Position numbers and translations under genes: made by a program. Under the pieces are notes generated by a model that saw nothing but the letters and a program-made list of their open reading frames with translations, made no database searches and was not told the origin of the DNA. From RGIG4034 sp045628945 (GTDB lineage Bacteria > Bacillota > Clostridia > Lachnospirales > Lachnospiraceae), in the NCBI GenBank assembly GCA_045628945.1, contig JAZQQG010000047.1, positions 1 to 64,000 of the forward strand: a DNA stretch of 64,000 nt, written 5' to 3'. This document shows positions 49,666 through 58,691 of the stretch, piece by piece (the stretch's first letter is position 1; each line of letters starts with the position of its first letter).

Positions 49666-51009
49666 CTAATCTTTTCTGCGAAACCTCGCAAGGAAAAAAC
49701 CATCCGAATCCTGTGCGCCGGGAATCAGTTTTAAGTAGCCTTGCTCACCGGTCCGTCCACGCAATTCCTTCGGAAGATACTCCTCAATGCTCTCCGCCGT
49801 AAACTGTGCATCCTCTAAAAAGAAGGACACATTCTCTTCATCCTCAGCCTTTGTTACCGTGCAGGTCGAGTATATTAAGACTCCGCCGGGTTTCACATAG
49901 GACTTAGCCACATTCAGAATGGTCCTCTGCAAAGCGGCCAGTTCTCCGACCGCCTCCGATGTGGTGTGATACTTGATATCCGGCTTTTTGCCCAATACAC
50001 CAAGTCCCGAACAGGGAGCATCCACCAAAACCACATCCATTTTGCCCACCAGATTCTCATCCGGAATCGTCGCATCCTGCGTCTTCACTTCAATATTGTC
50101 ATAGGGGGAACGCGCCGCATTCTCCCGAATATAATCGGTCTTGTAATCCGTCAGGTCACGGGAATAGACTTTTCCTTCTCCGTTAAGAAGACTGGCCGCA
50201 TGCAGACTCTTGCCACCGGGTGCCGCACAGACATCCAGCACCTGCATGCCTGGGCGAATTCCCGCCACTGCACAGACAAGCATCGAGCTTACGTCCTGCG
50301 CATAGATCATTCCCTCATTCCAACCGGGCAAACGGTCGATTCCGTCCGCCTTCTCTACGCGGTAAGCATGTTCATAATAAGGATGTCTCGTAATCTCCAT
50401 CCCAAGAGCGCGATACTCCTGCAGAAGTGCCGCGGTCTTTTCGGCCGAAAGATTGCCATCCATACGAATGGTAAGCGCATGGGAAGTAAGGGCCGCTTCC
50501 AGAAGACCTTCCGTCTCCTTTTCTCCCAGATCCGTAATGAGAAGTTCCAGTAACTCCCTCGGAAAAGAGTACCGTATACTCATAGCTTCCACCGGATTCG
50601 CCGGAAGCACCAGCTCCGTTTTCGCAAGTGCACGCATGGTGGCATTCACAAACCCGGACAATTGAGACAAGCCGCGCTTTTTGACCAGTTTCACGGTCTC
50701 ATCGCAGGCTGCGCTGTTCGGAACCTTATCCATATAGTGAATCTGATAGACTCCCATTCGCATACTGTTTCGTACGATGGGTTTCATCTTACGTGCCGGA
50801 ATCTTCGAACACGAATCGATCCGATAATCCAGTTCGATTCGGCGTTCCAATACCCCCTCATAAAGACGCTTGATAAAGGCTCGGTCCTCACGGGACAGGT
50901 ACTGATACTTCTGAAGCACGTCCCGCAGAACGTGATTCGAAAATTCATTCTCTTTTTCGACCAAAAGAAGCATATCCAGAACGATCATTCTGGGATTTTC
51001 ACTTGCCAT
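49666..51009 (-). CDS. rsmB: 16S rRNA (cytosine967-C5)-methyltransferase
   Basis: 447 residues: N-terminal NusB-like RNA-binding domain, then a SAM-dependent domain with VLDVCAAPGGKSLHAA, DAPCSGLGVLGKKPDIKY and YSTCTV carrying the catalytic and release cysteines. It follows yugP after a gap with a strong hairpin. Confidence 0.95.
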   Translation of the reverse strand: MASENPRMIVLDMLLLVEKENEFSNHVLRDVLQKYQYLSREDRAFIKRLYEGVLERRIELDYRIDSCSKIPARKMKPIVRNSMRMGVYQIHYMDKVPNSAACDETVKLVKKRGLSQLSGFVNATMRALAKTELVLPANPVEAMSIRYSFPRELLELLITDLGEKETEGLLEAALTSHALTIRMDGNLSAEKTAALLQEYRALGMEITRHPYYEHAYRVEKADGIDRLPGWNEGMIYAQDVSSMLVCAVAGIRPGMQVLDVCAAPGGKSLHAASLLNGEGKVYSRDLTDYKTDYIRENAARSPYDNIEVKTQDATIPDENLVGKMDVVLVDAPCSGLGVLGKKPDIKYHTTSEAVGELAALQRTILNVAKSYVKPGGVLIYSTCTVTKAEDEENVSFFLEDAQFTAESIEEYLPKELRGRTGEQGYLKLIPGAQDSDGFFLARFRRKD

Positions 51010-51032
51010 ACTATCACCCTGATATCACAAGA

Positions 51033-51054
51033 GTCGTTCCGTTGCCGGAACGAC
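51033..51054 (-). promoter_or_regulatory. GNRA-capped hairpin between yugP and rsmB
   Basis: Perfect 9-bp stem GUCGUUCCG/CGGAACGAC with a GCAA tetraloop, followed by UCUUGUG. The U-run is too poor for an efficient terminator; partial termination or mRNA processing is plausible. Confidence 0.5.
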
Positions 51055-51103
51055 CGCTTATACTCGTTTTGTCAGTTCGGTAAGAAATCTTCCTTCCATT
51101 CCG

Positions 51104-51844
51104 TCAGTCGCGACGACGTCGATTCAGCATAACGAAACGCAACAGATAGATGACTGAGGAAGCTGCTGCCGCCACATAGGTCATGGCTGCTGCCGTAAGC
51201 ACCTTGCGGGCACCTTTTTTCTCCGCCGGAGATACAAGTCCCAACCTCTGAAGATTCTCCAAAGCTCTTCTGGAGGCATCGAACTCGACCGGAAGCGTAA
51301 TAATCTGCAAAGCCACCGCAATGGAGAAAATCCAGATTCCTGCGGTTGCAAGGCCGGCAAAACCGATTACCCATCCCAACATAATGAGCGGAATGCCGAT
51401 TTTGGAACCGATATTAGCAATGGGAATCAAGGTATGTCGCAGCACCAAAGGGCCATATCCGATATCATCCTGAATCGCATGTCCGCATTCATGTGCCGCA
51501 ACGGCAACCGCACCAACCGATGCATACCCATAGGTGGTATCCGAGAGATTTAAGGTCTTGGAGTTCGGTGCATAATGATCCGTCAAATCGCCGTTCACAC
51601 GCCCGATGCTCACTCCGTAGATTCCGTTGGCTTCCAAGATTGCCTGCGCAGCCTGTGCACCGGTAATTCCCTTCAGGATTGCAATCCTACTATATTTGGC
51701 GAAGGTGGTTTTCACCCGAATCGAACAAATAATGGAGATGATGGAGGCCGCAATTACCAGCAGATACGTATAATCAATTGCCACACCGTTAATTTCCAGA
51801 TATCCGTACTCAACGGGATCCACATAATTACTTGCTAACAGCAT
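51104..51844 (-). CDS. yugP: Membrane zinc metallopeptidase, YugP family
   Basis: 246 residues with an N-terminal helix (about 24-44), zinc motif AHECGHAIQ (HExxH) and three further helices (about 125-180 and 215-235). The C-terminus is Arg-rich. Conserved in this position (fmt-yugP-rsmB) in many Firmicutes. Substrates are unknown. Confidence 0.9.
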   Translation of the reverse strand: MLLASNYVDPVEYGYLEINGVAIDYTYLLVIAASIISIICSIRVKTTFAKYSRIAILKGITGAQAAQAILEANGIYGVSIGRVNGDLTDHYAPNSKTLNLSDTTYGYASVGAVAVAAHECGHAIQDDIGYGPLVLRHTLIPIANIGSKIGIPLIMLGWVIGFAGLATAGIWIFSIAVALQIITLPVEFDASRRALENLQRLGLVSPAEKKGARKVLTAAAMTYVAAAASSVIYLLRFVMLNRRRRD

Positions 51845-51935
51845 TCCGTCGCTTCCTTTCTGTCACTGCATACCACTTAAATTCCATCGACGCTCGGTTC
51901 ATCCTGCGCCGACCGTTCTTGGGTTCATCGCCCGC

Positions 51936-52856
51936 TTACAGGCTTTCCCCGACTTCAGGCTTATTGCCTAACAGGAAATCCCGCACCGGCATTCGTTTCT
52001 TGCCCTCGAGCTGTACCTCCGTTAATACGATGGTACCCTCACCGCAAAAGATTCCCAATTCTTCTTTCCCGACAAACGCAATTGTTCCGGCGGGACCGTT
52101 GCCCTCTGCCTTATGCGCTTCCCAGATTTTCAGATTCTTTCCGCGGAAATTCGTATAAGCCACCGGCCAGGGATTCACACCGCGAATCAGGCAATCCACC
52201 TGTGCGGCCGTCATGGAGAAATTTACATGACCCAGTTCTTTTTTTAACATCTTGGCATAGCTTGCCTTCGACTCATCCTGCGGAATCGCGATGCAGGTCT
52301 TCTGCTCAATATAAGGCAGTGCCGTAACAATACATTCTCCGCCCAATTTTGCCAGCTTATCGAAGAGCGTCCCCGCCGTATCTGTATCCTCAATCGGAAT
52401 CTCACGGGCATAGTAGATATCTCCGGTATCGATTCCTTCATTCATCTTCATAATGGTAATGCCGGTGGTCTTTTCTCCGTCGATAATGCAACGATTAATC
52501 GGAGCCGCACCTCGGTACTTCGGCAAAAGAGAAGCATGCACACAGACGCTTCCCAACTCCGGCATATAGAGAAGCTCGGAAGGAAGAATCTGTCCAAAGG
52601 CCGCTACCACGAAGATATCCGCGCCATAGGTTCTTAATGTCTCGATGCTCTCCGGCGTACGAACACGCTCCGGCTGAAATACCGGAATATTATGCTCAAG
52701 TGCGTAGGTTTTCACCGGCGGCGGAATCAGCTTATCGCTTCTGCCCTGGGGCTTATCCGGCTGAGTAACCGCCACTACGATCTCATATCCCGCCTGTACC
52801 AGTGCATCCAGCGTCGCAACTGCGAAGTCGGGAGTTCCCATAAATCCAATTCTCAC
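51936..52856 (-). CDS. fmt: Methionyl-tRNA formyltransferase
   Basis: Formylates initiator Met-tRNA. 306 residues: IGFMGTPDFAVATLDAL, catalytic region VHASLLPKYRGAAPINRCI and DTGDIYYA, and a C-terminal OB-like tRNA-binding domain. The start is GTG at 52856 with AGGAA upstream. Paired with def, as usual. Confidence 0.97.
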   Translation of the reverse strand: MRIGFMGTPDFAVATLDALVQAGYEIVVAVTQPDKPQGRSDKLIPPPVKTYALEHNIPVFQPERVRTPESIETLRTYGADIFVVAAFGQILPSELLYMPELGSVCVHASLLPKYRGAAPINRCIIDGEKTTGITIMKMNEGIDTGDIYYAREIPIEDTDTAGTLFDKLAKLGGECIVTALPYIEQKTCIAIPQDESKASYAKMLKKELGHVNFSMTAAQVDCLIRGVNPWPVAYTNFRGKNLKIWEAHKAEGNGPAGTIAFVGKEELGIFCGEGTIVLTEVQLEGKKRMPVRDFLLGNKPEVGESL

Positions 52857-52872
52857 TGTTGTTCCTGCCTTT

Positions 52873-53346
52873 CTATTCCTCTCCGGAAGCAGTATCCATC
52901 AGGTCACCCGTAACCTTTTCCATATACATATGACCGTCCAGGTGATCCAGTTCATGACAAAGTGCTCTTGCAAGAAGCTCGGTACCCTCTACTTCGATGG
53001 ACTCCATCTTCTCATTCAGGGCAACAACCTTCACATAGTTCGGGCGGGTAACAATGCCGGCCTTCCCTGGAAGAGAAAGACATCCCTCCTGACCGGTCTG
53101 CTCGCCGCTCGTCTCCACGATACGGGGATTAATGAGTACCATCAAATCCTCTCCCGTTGTATCAATGACAACGATTCGCTTCAGGATTCCGACCTGACAG
53201 GCTGCCAGTCCGACTCCGTTGCCATCATACATTGTCTCAATCATATCTTCAATCAGCTCTGCAACGCGGGGAGTCATCTCCGTTACTTCCTTACATCTCT
53301 TGGTAAGGACCTCATCGCCTGCAATTCGAATATTTCTTAATGCCAT
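52873..53346 (-). CDS. def: Peptide deformylase
   Basis: Removes the formyl group from nascent proteins. 157 residues with the three motifs NGVGLAACQVG (Cys where Pro is more common), QEGCLSLPG (metal Cys) and LCHELDHLDG (HExxH). It lies 16 bases upstream of fmt. Confidence 0.97.
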   Translation of the reverse strand: MALRNIRIAGDEVLTKRCKEVTEMTPRVAELIEDMIETMYDGNGVGLAACQVGILKRIVVIDTTGEDLMVLINPRIVETSGEQTGQEGCLSLPGKAGIVTRPNYVKVVALNEKMESIEVEGTELLARALCHELDHLDGHMYMEKVTGDLMDTASGEE

Positions 53347-53417
53347 CTTCGTTCCCTTCCGGCGGAGTTCACCGCCTGTGCTTCCTTAAAAATTCTCTGC
53401 GCACATACATCTCTATT

Positions 53418-55649
53418 TTACATCGATATCGGGTCAAAATCAAACTGCACATAACATTTTCCGATAGGAAGTTCCGCAATTCTTCGTTCCAACAGGTTCT
53501 TAATCGCCACAAGGCGGTCCCTGTTCCGGCATTTGACGTAGGTTACATACCGATATTCGTCTTTGATTTTTTCCACGCCGTTAATGGAAGGACCCACAAC
53601 GCGAACCTGTGAATCCGAGTCCGCCTCCGAATGAATCCACTCAGACAAAGTTCCGATCAGTTCCTTCGCCCGCAGGGAATTCTCTCCAAAAACCTGTACG
53701 CAGAGCATGTGTCCGTACGGCGGATAATCCATTACCGTTCGGAACGCAATCTCTTCCTCGTAGAAGCTGTCATAATCCTGTGCCGCCGCATACTGAATAT
53801 AGGGATTCTCCGGCTGATAGGTCTGAATCACCACTTCTCCCGGCTTCGTTCCTCTTCCGGCGCGCCCCGCCGCCTGTGTTAGCAATTGGAACGTACGCTC
53901 GCCCGCATGAAAATCATGGGCTCCCAGAGAGATATCCGCGGCAATCATGCCCACTAACGTCACATTGGGAAAATCATGTCCTTTTACAATCATCTGCGTA
54001 CCAATCAGAATATCCGCCTCCCGGTTGGCAAAAGAGGATAGAATCTCCTCATACTGATTCTTTTCCCGCGTCGTATCGAAGTCCATTCGCAAGGTTTTTG
54101 CCCGGGGAAAGGTCCTCCATACGGCCTCCTCCAACTTCTCGGTGCCAAGCTTAAACCCGTTTAAGTATTTCGAACCGCACTTCGGGCACAGATGAATTCT
54201 CGGAATCGTATATCCGCAATAATGGCAGACCATGGTACCGTTTCGATGCTCCGACAGAGAGACATCACAATGGGGACACTTCACAATCTCACCGCAGCTT
54301 GCGCAACTGATAAAACCCTGATATCCCCGGCGATTTAAGAATAGCATTACCTGCTCGCCGCGATCCAATCGGTCATCGATCATATTCTGTAAGCGTTCAC
54401 TGAATACCGACAGATTCCGTTTCTTCAGCTCGCTTCGCATATCCTCAATATAGACGGTGGGTAAGGTTCCTCCCGTCAGACGTTTCTCAAGACGATACTC
54501 TTTTAACAGCCCGTTTCTCGCCATGTAAGTCGCTTCTACCGACGGCGTGGCACTGCCCAACACGACGCCGGCCCCATGATAGGACGCCAGCTCCATCGCC
54601 ACCTCACGGGCATGATATTTCGGCATGTTTTCGCTCTTATAGCTGTTCTCATGCTCTTCGTCAATAATAATCATTCCCAGATTGTGAAAGGGCACAAAAA
54701 GCGCGGAACGCGGCCCGATCACCACATCCACCTCACCGCGTTTGGCCCGTTCGAACTGGTCAAACCGTTCTCCCATGGAAAGTTTGGAATTTACAAAAGT
54801 CACACGGTCTCCGAAGGCTTCCGTAAAACGCATTACCGTCTGATAGGTTAAGGAAATCTCCGGAATCAGCACAATCGCCTGTTTCCCAAGAGACAGGATA
54901 TGGCGAATGAGATAGATATAGACCAGAGTCTTTCCGGACCCGGTAATTCCGCGAAGCAGATAGTTTCCGGGATGCTTTTCATCCACATCCTTTCCGATCC
55001 CATCGATAATTTTTTGTTGCTCGGGGCTCGGTGTCGGAAGACCTTTTCCGGTCGTACGGAAGGTCGGATTCCGGTATGCCCTGGATTCCTCAATCCGAAT
55101 CTCACCGGCCGTCTCCATAGCCTTAAGAATCTGAGCGCTGACTCCCAACTTCCCGGTTACCAGTTCATACGGCAGTTGTTCGTGTAACAAAAGCTCCGCA
55201 GCCAGGCGAAGTCTGGCCTCCTGATGTTTTCGTTCATAACGCCCGCGAATCGGCTCCCATTCCGCCTCAGAAAGAACGTTCACCACCGTCTTGACCGTAT
55301 TCTCCTTTACCGTCTTTTTCACCGGAAGAACGGTCTTAAGCGCAGTAATCAGGGTGGAACCGTACTGCTCCTTCATCCAGATGGCCAGGCGAATTGCCGT
55401 ATCCTCCATCGTCACATGCTTCGGTGCGATTCCAACCAGACACTTTAGTTTCTCATAAGGATAATCGGAGGTCTCCTTCATTCGGATTACATACCCTTCC
55501 GTCTCCTTGTCCGACTTGCCAAAAGGGAAGATCACCCGCATTCCGGGGCGCAGAGAGTCCCGAAGGCTGTCCGGAATTCGATATTCAAACGGACGGTCCA
55601 ACTTCTCATGCGAGATATTAATAATCACTTCCGCAACAGACTCTCTCAT
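53418..55649 (-). CDS. priA: Primosomal replication restart helicase PriA
   Basis: Restarts stalled forks by loading the replisome. 743 residues: N-terminal 3'-DNA-binding domain, Walker A GITGSGKT, helicase box DEEH (IIDEEHENSYK), a zinc region of paired cysteines (CASCGEIVKCPHC ... CHYCGY ... CPKCG) and helicase motifs V-VI (QAAGRAGRG). GGAGG precedes the ATG. Confidence 0.97.
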   Translation of the reverse strand: MRESVAEVIINISHEKLDRPFEYRIPDSLRDSLRPGMRVIFPFGKSDKETEGYVIRMKETSDYPYEKLKCLVGIAPKHVTMEDTAIRLAIWMKEQYGSTLITALKTVLPVKKTVKENTVKTVVNVLSEAEWEPIRGRYERKHQEARLRLAAELLLHEQLPYELVTGKLGVSAQILKAMETAGEIRIEESRAYRNPTFRTTGKGLPTPSPEQQKIIDGIGKDVDEKHPGNYLLRGITGSGKTLVYIYLIRHILSLGKQAIVLIPEISLTYQTVMRFTEAFGDRVTFVNSKLSMGERFDQFERAKRGEVDVVIGPRSALFVPFHNLGMIIIDEEHENSYKSENMPKYHAREVAMELASYHGAGVVLGSATPSVEATYMARNGLLKEYRLEKRLTGGTLPTVYIEDMRSELKKRNLSVFSERLQNMIDDRLDRGEQVMLFLNRRGYQGFISCASCGEIVKCPHCDVSLSEHRNGTMVCHYCGYTIPRIHLCPKCGSKYLNGFKLGTEKLEEAVWRTFPRAKTLRMDFDTTREKNQYEEILSSFANREADILIGTQMIVKGHDFPNVTLVGMIAADISLGAHDFHAGERTFQLLTQAAGRAGRGTKPGEVVIQTYQPENPYIQYAAAQDYDSFYEEEIAFRTVMDYPPYGHMLCVQVFGENSLRAKELIGTLSEWIHSEADSDSQVRVVGPSINGVEKIKDEYRYVTYVKCRNRDRLVAIKNLLERRIAELPIGKCYVQFDFDPISM

Positions 55650-55680
55650 ACTCCTCCTTCTTTCATACTGCGAATCTTCT

Positions 55681-55741
55681 CTGTAATCTTTTGATATCCT
55701 GTCATCTATTGATGTCCTGTCATTTATTGATATCCTGTCAT
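55681..55741 (-). repeat. Tandem 18-bp repeat across the recJ stop codon
   Basis: Three units (55724-55741, 55706-55723, 55688-55705) read ATGACAGGATATCAATAA with one or two changes, followed by a partial fourth (ATTACAG). Unit 1 is the last six codons of recJ (MTGYQ-stop); unit 2 would encode MTGHQ-stop. Units 2-3 therefore look like duplications of the recJ end. Confidence 0.85.
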
Positions 55742-57475
55742 CACGACGGACAACCCTCCGCGGTAGCGGTCCTCCCCCGGCTCATACAGGATGCTTAGGT
55801 TCACATGGGCATCGGCATCCTTCACCAGCCTTTCGGTCTCCTCATCGCCGAACTGCGTTCTGACATAATCAAGGAAGGCACCGCTATCCCCGAAATAGGT
55901 CACGAAAAAGGTGCGATTTTCCAGGTCCGTTACCCGGGCCCTCATCACATTTCGATTTTTGCCCAAAATCTGAATCCCCCGGAATCGAAGGTCCTTCATG
56001 GCAAATACCGGCTTGGGATTGCCGGTGCCAAAGGGTTCCAGCCGGGAAATATCCGACAACAGCTCCTTCTTTAGGTATCCGTAAGGAAGCAGCATATCGA
56101 TGGCCACTTTGCGAACCAGATCCTCTTGCGTCAGGGTCGTATTCGCATTTAAAAAAACACGAAACGCGTCCAGGTTCTGTGCCGGCATGCTTAAGCCCGC
56201 CGCCATCTTGTGACCGCCGTATTTTGTCAACAGTTCTTTGCACTTCGTAATCTCTTCAAACATATGATAGGCTTCGATGCTTCGCCCGGAGCCCTTTACG
56301 CCGTCCTCGGTCTGTGTGAAAACGAAGCTTGGGCGGTTAAAACGCTCCCGAATTCGCCCGGCAATAATTCCGGCAAGAGACTCATGGCAATCCGGCAAAA
56401 AGATTACCAGAACACGGTCATTCTTAAGCTCGGTTGTCTCCACCAGTTCGGTTGCCTCTTCTGTCTTGCGAATGGTCATTTCCTTGCGGACATCATTCAT
56501 GGCCTTCAGTTCCCCGGCAATCCGGTTCGCAGTGTCAATGTCCTCACAAAGGAGCAGCTCCAATGCACGAATTGCACTGTCCAGGCGTCCGGTCGCATTA
56601 ATGCAGGGGCCCAAGACAAACCCTACCGTATAGGCGCTGATGCTCTTACCGGTCAACCCGCAAGCCTCCACCAGCGTTCGTAACCCTAAATTCTCACTGT
56701 TTTGCATCGCCTTCAGTCCGATGGAAACCGCAATCCGGTTCTCGTCCTTGAGCTCCATCACATCGCCTACGGTCGCAAAGGCCGCCGCCTCCAGGAATTC
56801 TCCCGGCAGTTCCTTGCCCAGTTCACGATAGAGCACTTCCATCAGCTTATATGCCACCATACCGCCGCAGATTTCCGGAAACGGATACGGACAATCCTCC
56901 TGCTTCGGGTCGATCACCGCATCCGCACAGGGTATCAGGTACTTCTTTTCACCGGATGGTGTCTCTTCGTAGGGAACCTCATGATGATCCGTCACAATAA
57001 CGTTCAGTCCGTTCTCCTTTGCATATGCAATCTGGTCTCTGGCCGAGATTCCGTTGTCGCAGGTCATTAAGACCTCTGTCCCGGCCGCAATGGCCTCTTC
57101 CACCAAGCGGATATTCAGACCATATCCATCCGCGATTCGATCCGGAATCGCGTAATCCACCTGACCCCCAAGGTTTCGAAGGGCCTTCACCAGAATAAAC
57201 GTCGAGCACACTCCGTCAATATCATAATCACCGATAATGCGAATCTTCTTTTGCAAAACAAGGGCGTCCTGTAAAAGAGAAAGAGCCTTCTTACTGTCTT
57301 TCAGAAGGGCTCCGTCATGCATCCGGCTTCGATCCCCGTGCAAGAAGGCTTCCATCTCCTCATAGGTCGTCATATCACGATTCCGAAGCAATCTCGCAAC
57401 AACGGGATCGACCCCCAGTTGCTTACCTAATTCATAAAAATCTGCTTTTTTGCTGGTAATAAACCACTTATCCAT
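55724..57475 (-). CDS. recJ: Single-stranded-DNA-specific exonuclease RecJ
   Basis: 5'-3' exonuclease for recombination and repair. 583 residues: DHH-family motifs IGDYDIDGVCS, CDNGISARDQ, VTDHHEV and the DHHA1 motif GGHKMAAGLS, then an OB domain. It starts 2 bases after the phosphodiesterase gene. Its last six codons are part of an 18-bp tandem repeat. Confidence 0.95.
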   Translation of the reverse strand: MDKWFITSKKADFYELGKQLGVDPVVARLLRNRDMTTYEEMEAFLHGDRSRMHDGALLKDSKKALSLLQDALVLQKKIRIIGDYDIDGVCSTFILVKALRNLGGQVDYAIPDRIADGYGLNIRLVEEAIAAGTEVLMTCDNGISARDQIAYAKENGLNVIVTDHHEVPYEETPSGEKKYLIPCADAVIDPKQEDCPYPFPEICGGMVAYKLMEVLYRELGKELPGEFLEAAAFATVGDVMELKDENRIAVSIGLKAMQNSENLGLRTLVEACGLTGKSISAYTVGFVLGPCINATGRLDSAIRALELLLCEDIDTANRIAGELKAMNDVRKEMTIRKTEEATELVETTELKNDRVLVIFLPDCHESLAGIIAGRIRERFNRPSFVFTQTEDGVKGSGRSIEAYHMFEEITKCKELLTKYGGHKMAAGLSMPAQNLDAFRVFLNANTTLTQEDLVRKVAIDMLLPYGYLKKELLSDISRLEPFGTGNPKPVFAMKDLRFRGIQILGKNRNVMRARVTDLENRTFFVTYFGDSGAFLDYVRTQFGDEETERLVKDADAHVNLSILYEPGEDRYRGGLSVVMTGYQ

Positions 57476-57477
57476 GC

Positions 57478-58614
57478 TTACTCCATTAATTTGAAGGACA
57501 TAATGACCGGCTCATGATCCGAATAGGGGAATCCCTGAAAATCCACCTGATAACCAGTCAGTTCGATATTGTCCGAAATAATGAAACCATCCACCAGGAA
57601 GGTGGTCGACTTCACGGGATCGTACGCAATATCGGCATCACGACAGGAGTCGGGAATCGCATCCAGTTCTTCCTTCGTCAATCGGTCGATGGCAAAAGAC
57701 AAGCCCTCCGGGAAGAGGCTTCGAAGGAACGGGAACGCCCAACTCTTGGAAGCACCACTGCCCTCCTCCAGGCGAAGGTCGTGGTTATAATCACCACCGC
57801 AAATAATGTAATTGCCCAATGCGTACTCGGCACCCATATCCTCACAAAGCATACGGATCTGCTTCTCACGAATGGATGCATCATTACCATACGCCGAGAG
57901 ATGTACATTATATAGGACTATTTCCTTTCCGTTTTCGGTAGGAATACGAGTTACACTGTAGCAACGGTCCAGATCCAACAGCTTACTAAAGCCGGTGGAA
58001 ATCGGGAACTTACGGCGAAGGGACGAGGTAATATTGAACTTCGACAGCGTAAGGATACCGGACTTGCTTGCCCCATGGGGCTCCAGAATCGGATAGAACA
58101 GGTACGGGGAATCATAATTCTGTGCAAAAATCGCATCCATCGAAGCAAACTTCTCTATGAACATCTTGCGCTGATTCACATGATAGGAACGGGTCGAATC
58201 GAAATCCACCTCCTGAATCAGAGCAAAATCCGCATTGATTTCGCTGACACGGCGCATGGAGCCTTCGATTGCCTCGATATCCGCAGACTTACTTCTGGCA
58301 CGGGATTCCTTACCACCGTCCATGAAGAAAGAATAATCCGGAATATAGGCACCGAAGCCAATGTTATACGTTACCGCCTTATACTCAACACCTACCGCAG
58401 GCTTTACGGAATCCGCAACCCGGTCCGTTACGGTGAGCTCTTTGCGATCGGGGATACGATGATAGGAAATCAATACGTAGAGCAGGTAACATACTACCAC
58501 CAGGAGCACTGCTCCCAAAAAGGTTCCCACACCCTTCAGTAAAGTTTTCCACCACACCTTTTTCTTTTTTTCTCCGCGCAGATCCTCCACGGTAGAGATT
58601 GTTTTCTTACTCAT
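57478..58614 (-). CDS. Membrane-anchored endonuclease/exonuclease/phosphatase family protein
   Basis: 378 residues: basic N-terminus, one helix (about 27-49) and an extracytoplasmic EEP domain with the metal and catalytic motifs TYNIGFGAY, LIQEVD, VHLSAYG, CGGDYNHD and YSDHEPV. It could cleave a phosphodiester or phosphatidyl substrate outside the cell. GGAGG precedes the ATG at 58614; the longer ORF reads into the secDF terminator. It is placed between secDF and recJ; the substrate is unknown. Confidence 0.88.
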   Translation of the reverse strand: MSKKTISTVEDLRGEKKKKVWWKTLLKGVGTFLGAVLLVVVCYLLYVLISYHRIPDRKELTVTDRVADSVKPAVGVEYKAVTYNIGFGAYIPDYSFFMDGGKESRARSKSADIEAIEGSMRRVSEINADFALIQEVDFDSTRSYHVNQRKMFIEKFASMDAIFAQNYDSPYLFYPILEPHGASKSGILTLSKFNITSSLRRKFPISTGFSKLLDLDRCYSVTRIPTENGKEIVLYNVHLSAYGNDASIREKQIRMLCEDMGAEYALGNYIICGGDYNHDLRLEEGSGASKSWAFPFLRSLFPEGLSFAIDRLTKEELDAIPDSCRDADIAYDPVKSTTFLVDGFIISDNIELTGYQVDFQGFPYSDHEPVIMSFKLME

Positions 58615-58633
58615 ACTTCCTCCTCCACAGACT

Positions 58634-58668
58634 GAAAACGAGCCAAACAGTACTCTGCCTGACTCGTT
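58634..58668 (-). terminator. Probable terminator after secDF
   Basis: Outer stem AACGAGUC/GGCUCGUU with an inner CAG/CUG helix, followed by UUUUC. The U-tract is short, so read-through to the phosphodiesterase gene is likely. Confidence 0.65.
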
Positions 58669-58691
58669 CAACAGCTTATTGAATCCAACGA

